Assembly: GCA_035550075.1 (NCBI GenBank)
Contig: DASZQG010000207.1
Span: 1-8,350 of the forward strand
Source of the DNA: AWTP1-13 sp035550075
GTDB lineage: Bacteria > Pseudomonadota > Alphaproteobacteria > Rhizobiales > Hyphomicrobiaceae
Direction of reading: 5' to 3'
Length of the DNA stretch: 8,350 bases
This document shows, piece by piece, positions 5,392-8,350 of this stretch; position 1 is the stretch's first letter; each line of letters starts with the position of its first letter. The translations under genes and the position numbers were made by a program. Under the pieces are notes generated by a model. That model had not been told where the DNA came from and did no database searches. It worked only from the letters and a program-made list of their open reading frames with translations.

Positions 5392-7317
5392 ATGCAAAGA
5401 TGGCGTGCTCTCATGCGGCAACTGCTGTCGGGGGCGGTGCTGCTTGCCGCTTCGACCGGGCTGGCGCACGCCGAGCCGCGCATCGTGTGGCGGGTGGAAA
5501 ACCCATTCCGCTTCTTTCTCGACCCGGCCGACACCGAGGTGCACCACGCCACCTGGGAGAGTCTCAGCCCCTCCCAGCGCGAGCACCCCGTTCTCTCCGA
5601 GGAGCGGCTGCTGTCTGAGCGCCATCCCGATGGCTGGGCCGCCACCGTGTTCCACAAGACCTGCTGGGATCCAGTGCACAACCGCTACGCCTGCGCGGAT
5701 CGCCCCGACTATCTCGATCCGAAGAGCCACGTGATCGTGGCGCACATGGAGGGGTTGGACGATGCGCAGACCGTCGATTGCCAGTGGCTGACCGCGCCGC
5801 AGGGCCAGGGCCCGCGCGGCACGGCGATCACCTTCCCCTGCGATACGCCGGTGCAGCTCAAGGTGCCGTATCCGAACGGCGCCTGGATCAGCGTCGAGAT
5901 CGGCGGCCGGAAGGTGGCGGAGACGGCGGCGCGCGTCACCGACCTGTTCATCGTCGGCATGGGCGACAGCTTTGCCTCGGGCGAGGGCAATCCGGATCTG
6001 CCAGTGCGGTTCTCGCCGGACCGGACCGCCGACTACGGCGTCGGTTCCAACAATGTGCAGCTGGCCGGGTATCCCGCGCGCATCGGCGACTGGGAGCACA
6101 TCGGCGATCAGAAGTTCATCCGCGAGAACGCGCGCTGGCAGGACCAGGCCTGCCACCGCTCGCTCTACTCGCATCAGCTGCGTGCGGCGCTGCAACTGGC
6201 CATCGAGGATCCCCATCGGGCCGTGACGTATGTGGGCCTCGCCTGCTCGGGCGCGGAAACCACGTTCGGCCTGTTCCTCACTTACAAGGGCAACGAGTGG
6301 GTGCCCAATCCACCCGCCCTGTCGCAGATCTCTGCCATCGCCCAGGCGCAATGCGGAAGACATCGCGCGCCCGACTACGACCTGCCGGAGGCTTACCACA
6401 TCCATGGCCGCATCCCCGAGCTAAAGGGCGGGCTGGTGCTGCGCAAGTGCGACTCCGACAAGGCGCGCAAGATCGATCTGCTGTTCCTGTCGATCGGGGG
6501 CAACGATGTCGGCTTCGCGCGGCTGGTCGCCAACGCCGTGCTGTCGGATACCTCGGTGCTGCGGCGCCTGGGCGGCTGGTTCGGCCAGGTGTACGGGTTC
6601 CACGAGGCTGGGCTGATGCTCGATCATCTCGACGACCGGCTGAAGTCGGTCAACCGCGCGCTGCACAGCATCCTGCAGGTGCCGTGGGATGAATCCGACC
6701 GCATCATCCTCACCGCCTATCCGCCGATGGCCGTGCAGGAGGACGGCAAGACCACCTGTCCGGACGGTCGCGCGGGCATGGGCGTGCTTCCCGACTTCTT
6801 CCTCAGCGCCGCCAAGGCGCGCGAGGGCGCGGTGACGGCCGAACGCCTCAACGCCATCATGCGTGACGCCGCGCGCCAATACCAATGGACCTACGTGGAA
6901 TCGCATCGTGCCGCTTTCCGCGGGCGTGGCATCTGTGCGGGCGAGGACCCGGCGGTGTGGACGGTGGCGGACGAGCTGCGCCTGCCGCGAAAGCTCTACG
7001 GCGTGTGGGAACCTTATAGCCCGGTCGACTGGCGCGCCTACGCCACGCGGCAACGCTGGTTCCGCACGCCCAATGACGCGTTCATGACTGGCAATTTCCA
7101 CGTGCCCGAATCGCTCCTGCAGCAGGTGCTCAAGTCGCAGGGCTATGCCTGGGTGCAGCTACTGCTGGCGAGCGTGTACTCGGGTGCCTTCCACCCGACG
7201 GCGGAAGGACAAGCGGCCATGGCCGATGCCGTTGCTGACAAGGCACGCGCAATCCTGACCAGGTATGACCGCCGGCGGCGTGCGGCTGCGGGCGTCGAGG
7301 GCGATCTGTTGCAGTAG
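5392..7317 (+). CDS. exported SGNH/GDSL-type hydrolase (putative esterase or lipase)
   Basis: The 641-residue product begins with a Sec signal peptide: basic MQRWRALMR, hydrophobic LLSGAVLLAAS and a likely cleavage site after AHA at residue 27. Residues 28-180 form an N-terminal region rich in alternating hydrophobic residues that I would guess is a beta-sandwich. The SGNH core follows: block I IVGMGDSFASGEGNPD (187-202, nucleophile S193), block III LSIGGNDVGF (366-375, N371) and block V GAFHPTAEGQ (598-607, H601). The usual Asp three residues before the His is Gly598, as in Ser-His dyad esterases. Ten cysteines in the mature part suggest disulfides, in keeping with a periplasmic or secreted enzyme. 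The core is spread over about 410 residues, much longer than simple GDSL esterases. The substrate is unknown. It may be read through from the operon or from its own promoter. Confidence 0.9.
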   Translation: MQRWRALMRQLLSGAVLLAASTGLAHAEPRIVWRVENPFRFFLDPADTEVHHATWESLSPSQREHPVLSEERLLSERHPDGWAATVFHKTCWDPVHNRYACADRPDYLDPKSHVIVAHMEGLDDAQTVDCQWLTAPQGQGPRGTAITFPCDTPVQLKVPYPNGAWISVEIGGRKVAETAARVTDLFIVGMGDSFASGEGNPDLPVRFSPDRTADYGVGSNNVQLAGYPARIGDWEHIGDQKFIRENARWQDQACHRSLYSHQLRAALQLAIEDPHRAVTYVGLACSGAETTFGLFLTYKGNEWVPNPPALSQISAIAQAQCGRHRAPDYDLPEAYHIHGRIPELKGGLVLRKCDSDKARKIDLLFLSIGGNDVGFARLVANAVLSDTSVLRRLGGWFGQVYGFHEAGLMLDHLDDRLKSVNRALHSILQVPWDESDRIILTAYPPMAVQEDGKTTCPDGRAGMGVLPDFFLSAAKAREGAVTAERLNAIMRDAARQYQWTYVESHRAAFRGRGICAGEDPAVWTVADELRLPRKLYGVWEPYSPVDWRAYATRQRWFRTPNDAFMTGNFHVPESLLQQVLKSQGYAWVQLLLASVYSGAFHPTAEGQAAMADAVADKARAILTRYDRRRRAAAGVEGDLLQ

Positions 7318-7329
7318 CTAATCGAGCGA

Positions 7330-7352
7330 GCCGCGCTGCCTACGCTCGCGGC
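7330..7352 (+). terminator. GC-rich hairpin after the SGNH hydrolase gene, weak terminator candidate
   Basis: GCCGCG (7330-7335) pairs with CGCGGC (7347-7352) around an 11-nt loop, 12 bp after the stop codon. No T run follows, so it is not a standard intrinsic terminator; it could stabilise the 3' end or be chance. Confidence 0.25.
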
Positions 7353-7442
7353 GGCCTGCGATGGAATCATGGTCCGTCGGCAGATCGACGAAGGTTGTGG
7401 CCTCTTGGCGCTGCCGGGAACCTCGAATCCATGCTAAGGCTC

Positions 7443-7458
7443 CCCGCGAGGCCGCGGG
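7443..7458 (+). other. tight GC hairpin upstream of the ykgJ-like gene
   Basis: CCCGCG (7443-7448) and CGCGGG (7453-7458) form a six-pair all-GC stem with a four-base loop AGGC, about 40 nt before the ATG at 7499. No T run follows. The rest of the 7318-7498 gap shows no convincing promoter; a frame open from ATG 7361 runs through it in phase with the ykgJ-like gene but does not look coding. Confidence 0.3.
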
Positions 7459-7498
7459 CCGAAACGACGATGAGAGTCACCGGCCATCACAGCACCCG

Positions 7499-7855
7499 AT
7501 GTATAACTGCAAGAAGTGTCCTGGCTACTGCTGCTCCTATCCGCTGATTGCGTTGACCAAGCGGGACATCGAGCGGCTCGCCGAGCATTTCGACCTCGGC
7601 TTCGACGAGGCGAAGAGGAAGTTCACGGTCGAGCGCTGGGGCCACAAGTACTCGATGCGCCGCAAGGCCGATAAGTATTTCGGCCGCATCTGCCGCTTCT
7701 TCGATACCAACAAGCGACGCTGCACGGTGTATGCGGCGCGGCCCGCTACCTGCCGCAGCTATCCAGGTGGGCGCTGCGGCTACTACGATTTCCTCTCCTT
7801 CGAGCGCAAGACGCAGAACGATCCCGAGTTCGTGGCGGTGACGTCCAACAAGTGA
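7499..7855 (+). CDS. YkgJ-type cysteine cluster protein (putative zinc/iron-chelating)
   Basis: The 118-residue product belongs to the zinc- or iron-chelating cysteine cluster family (PF03692, YkgJ-like). It has eight cysteines: C4, C7, C11, C12 in the opening CxxCxxxCC motif, then C65 in ICRFFD, C75 in RRCTVY, C85 in RPATCRSYP and C93 in GRCGYYDF. The RPxxCRxYP stretch is typical of the family. A metal or Fe-S site is inferred; the cellular role is not known, and the protein has no membrane segment. The frame is open upstream to 7361, but the added 46 residues are polar and compositionally odd, and alphaproteobacterial relatives begin just before the first CxxC, so ATG 7499 is chosen. The Shine-Dalgarno is poor. 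Its stop overlaps an in-frame-open ATG (TGATG) of the next frame, but a better start for that gene lies downstream. Confidence 0.9.
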   Translation: MYNCKKCPGYCCSYPLIALTKRDIERLAEHFDLGFDEAKRKFTVERWGHKYSMRRKADKYFGRICRFFDTNKRRCTVYAARPATCRSYPGGRCGYYDFLSFERKTQNDPEFVAVTSNK

Positions 7856-7870
7856 TGCCCGGAAGCGGGT

Positions 7871-7898
7871 CGCGGCCGCGCTCGCAGGAACCTGCGGG
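7871..7898. other. two adjacent dyad elements between the ykgJ-like gene and the small membrane protein gene
   Basis: A perfect palindrome CGCGGCCGCG (7871-7880) is followed by CGCAGGAACCTGCG (7883-7896), two 6-bp arms around AA. They lie in the 77-bp gap before the small gene. They could be operator half-sites or a transcript hairpin; in DNA this rich in GC they may be chance. Confidence 0.25.
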
Positions 7899-7919
7899 CA
7901 CAATGGCCGTTGATCGGGC

Positions 7920-7925
7920 AGGAGA
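7920..7925 (+). promoter_or_regulatory. Shine-Dalgarno that fixes the start of the 60-residue protein at 7933
   Basis: AGGAGA lies 7 nt before ATG 7933. The alternative in-frame starts at 7852, 7855 and 7903 have no comparable site, and the residues they add are low-complexity. Confidence 0.7.
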
Positions 7926-7932
7926 CCGCACC

Positions 7933-8115
7933 ATGCCCGTTCGAGAAGGTCCTGCGCAACCGGCCCCGCCGCACAAGGACTACCCCGCCGACAAGGCGCG
8001 CGGCGGCGACATCATTCTCCGCCGGCGCTCGCAGCGGATCATTTTCGTGTCCGGACTCATCGGCGCCGTCGTACTGGCGCTGTTGCTGGTGCTGATCGGT
8101 TTCTCGCGCGCCTGA
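7933..8115 (+). CDS. small single-pass inner-membrane protein of unknown function
   Basis: The 60-residue product has a polar Pro-rich N-terminus, then HKDYPADKARGGDIILRRR (14-32), a single membrane helix at about 36-56 (IIFVSGLIGAVVLALLLVLIG) and a three-residue tail FSRA. Positive charges before the helix place the N-terminus in the cytoplasm. I have a memory of similar short proteins with YPAxKARxGxIIL before one helix in Rhizobiales, so I think it is a real conserved gene, but no function is known to me. It follows the ykgJ-like gene by 77 bp. A longer version from ATG 7855, overlapping the ykgJ stop, is possible but lacks a Shine-Dalgarno. Confidence 0.78.
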   Translation: MPVREGPAQPAPPHKDYPADKARGGDIILRRRSQRIIFVSGLIGAVVLALLLVLIGFSRA

Positions 8116-8350
8116 GGCGGTGCAGCGCGATGCGCGCGGCGACGGCCGAGGCCGCCGCCACGGTCGATGTGGTTGCGCACGGTCTTCTCCGAGAGATTGA
8201 GGACACTGGCGATCTCGGCATTGTCGAGGCCTTCGGCATCAGCCTCCAGCACGGCGCGCTCAGAGAGCCGCAACGGAGGCGCGCTGCGGCTCGACGCCCG
8301 GCGGCGGCTTCGCCACGTCGATGCTACAATAAGAAGTGAAGACCCTGCCC
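8103..8350 (-). pseudogene. degenerate LuxR-type helix-turn-helix reading frame (runs off right edge)
   Basis: On the minus strand a frame is open from the window edge at 8350. It includes RLSERAVLEADAEGLDN (8270-8220), then AEIASVLNLSEKTVRNHI (8219-8166), a clear match to the DNA-recognition helices of LuxR/GerE domains (usual form LTEREREVL..IAEGLxNAEIAxxLxLSEKTVRNHV). It departs from the family in three ways. Two residues are missing in the LSERERxVL helix. The last helix, normally SxILxKLGV, reads DRGGGLGR. The linker upstream is Ser/Arg-rich with no ATG in the window. The motif could belong to a response regulator or to an alpha/beta-hydrolase-LuxR fusion; the N-terminal part is outside. 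It converges on, and slightly overlaps, the small membrane protein gene. I think it is decayed, but a divergent intact gene cannot be excluded. Confidence 0.5.

Noticed and set aside
3888..5618. A 576-codon plus-strand open frame crossing the PuuD-like and phytoene-synthase-like genes
   Set aside because: It is out of phase with two well-supported genes, its translation is a Gly/Arg/Ala-rich string without domain features, and long empty frames are expected at this GC.
5116..6405. A 429-codon minus-strand open frame opposite the SGNH hydrolase gene
   Set aside because: It lies opposite the end of the synthase-like gene and the SGNH gene, whose signal peptide and GDS motif are clear. The antisense translation is His/Arg-rich with no recognisable motif. 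The same holds for the minus-strand frames at 2364-3308 and 3784-4947.
7361..7498. N-terminal extension of the YkgJ-like protein from ATG 7361
   Set aside because: The 46 extra residues do not resemble the family, there is no Shine-Dalgarno at 7361, and a GC hairpin (7443-7458) lies within the stretch.
8130..8339. A 69-codon plus-strand frame at the right edge
   Set aside because: It is the complement of the LuxR-like stretch, has no Shine-Dalgarno worth noting and an Ala/Arg-rich translation; the helix-turn-helix match on the other strand is far more specific.
1..8350. Mobile element, phage, CRISPR or defence system
   Set aside because: No transposase, integrase, terminal repeats, direct-repeat array, nuclease or toxin-antitoxin pair is visible, and the composition is even across the window.

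Overview
The window looks like a piece of an alphaproteobacterial chromosome, probably Hyphomicrobiales (Rhizobiales) or a close relative. The reasons are high GC (roughly two thirds G+C by eye), promoter-like elements with a CTATAG core, and the gene order DUF815 ATPase <-> yajC - secD - secF - Mth938-domain protein - squalene/phytoene-synthase-like protein, which I know from that class. Species cannot be told from the sequence.

Layout. On the left edge lies the N-terminal part of a DUF815 AAA ATPase gene on the minus strand (1-263). A 183-bp divergent promoter region separates it from a long plus-strand series: yajC (447-782), secD (838-2487), secF (2487-3476), an Mth938/NDUFAF3-like gene (3473-3844), a PuuD-type membrane protein gene (3865-4464), and a squalene/phytoene-synthase-like (NDUFAF6-like) gene (4480-5346). 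These genes overlap or are separated by at most 55 bp, so they are probably one operon. A 45-bp gap with its own strong Shine-Dalgarno leads to an exported SGNH/GDSL hydrolase (5392-7317). After a 181-bp gap come a YkgJ-type cysteine-cluster protein (7499-7855) and a 60-residue single-pass membrane protein (7933-8115). The right edge carries, on the minus strand, what looks like a degenerate LuxR-type helix-turn-helix reading frame running off the window.

How the genes fit together. YajC, SecD and SecF form the ancillary complex of the SecYEG translocon, in which SecDF uses the proton-motive force to pull exported proteins out. The two small enzyme-like proteins downstream are homologues of two mitochondrial complex I assembly factors (NDUFAF3 and NDUFAF6), so the operon plausibly ties inner-membrane insertion to assembly of a respiratory complex. 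A membrane protein of the PuuD type sits between them. The SGNH hydrolase is a predicted Sec substrate, but its link to the operon is only positional.

Most of the window is ordinary conserved biology. The least expected item is a 19-codon reading frame (779-838) with a perfect AAGGAG Shine-Dalgarno. It fills the yajC-secD gap exactly, overlapping the yajC stop by GTGA and the secD start by TGATG. Four start sites were set by Shine-Dalgarno position or family alignment inside longer open frames. I saw no tRNA, rRNA, CRISPR array, insertion sequence or attachment site.
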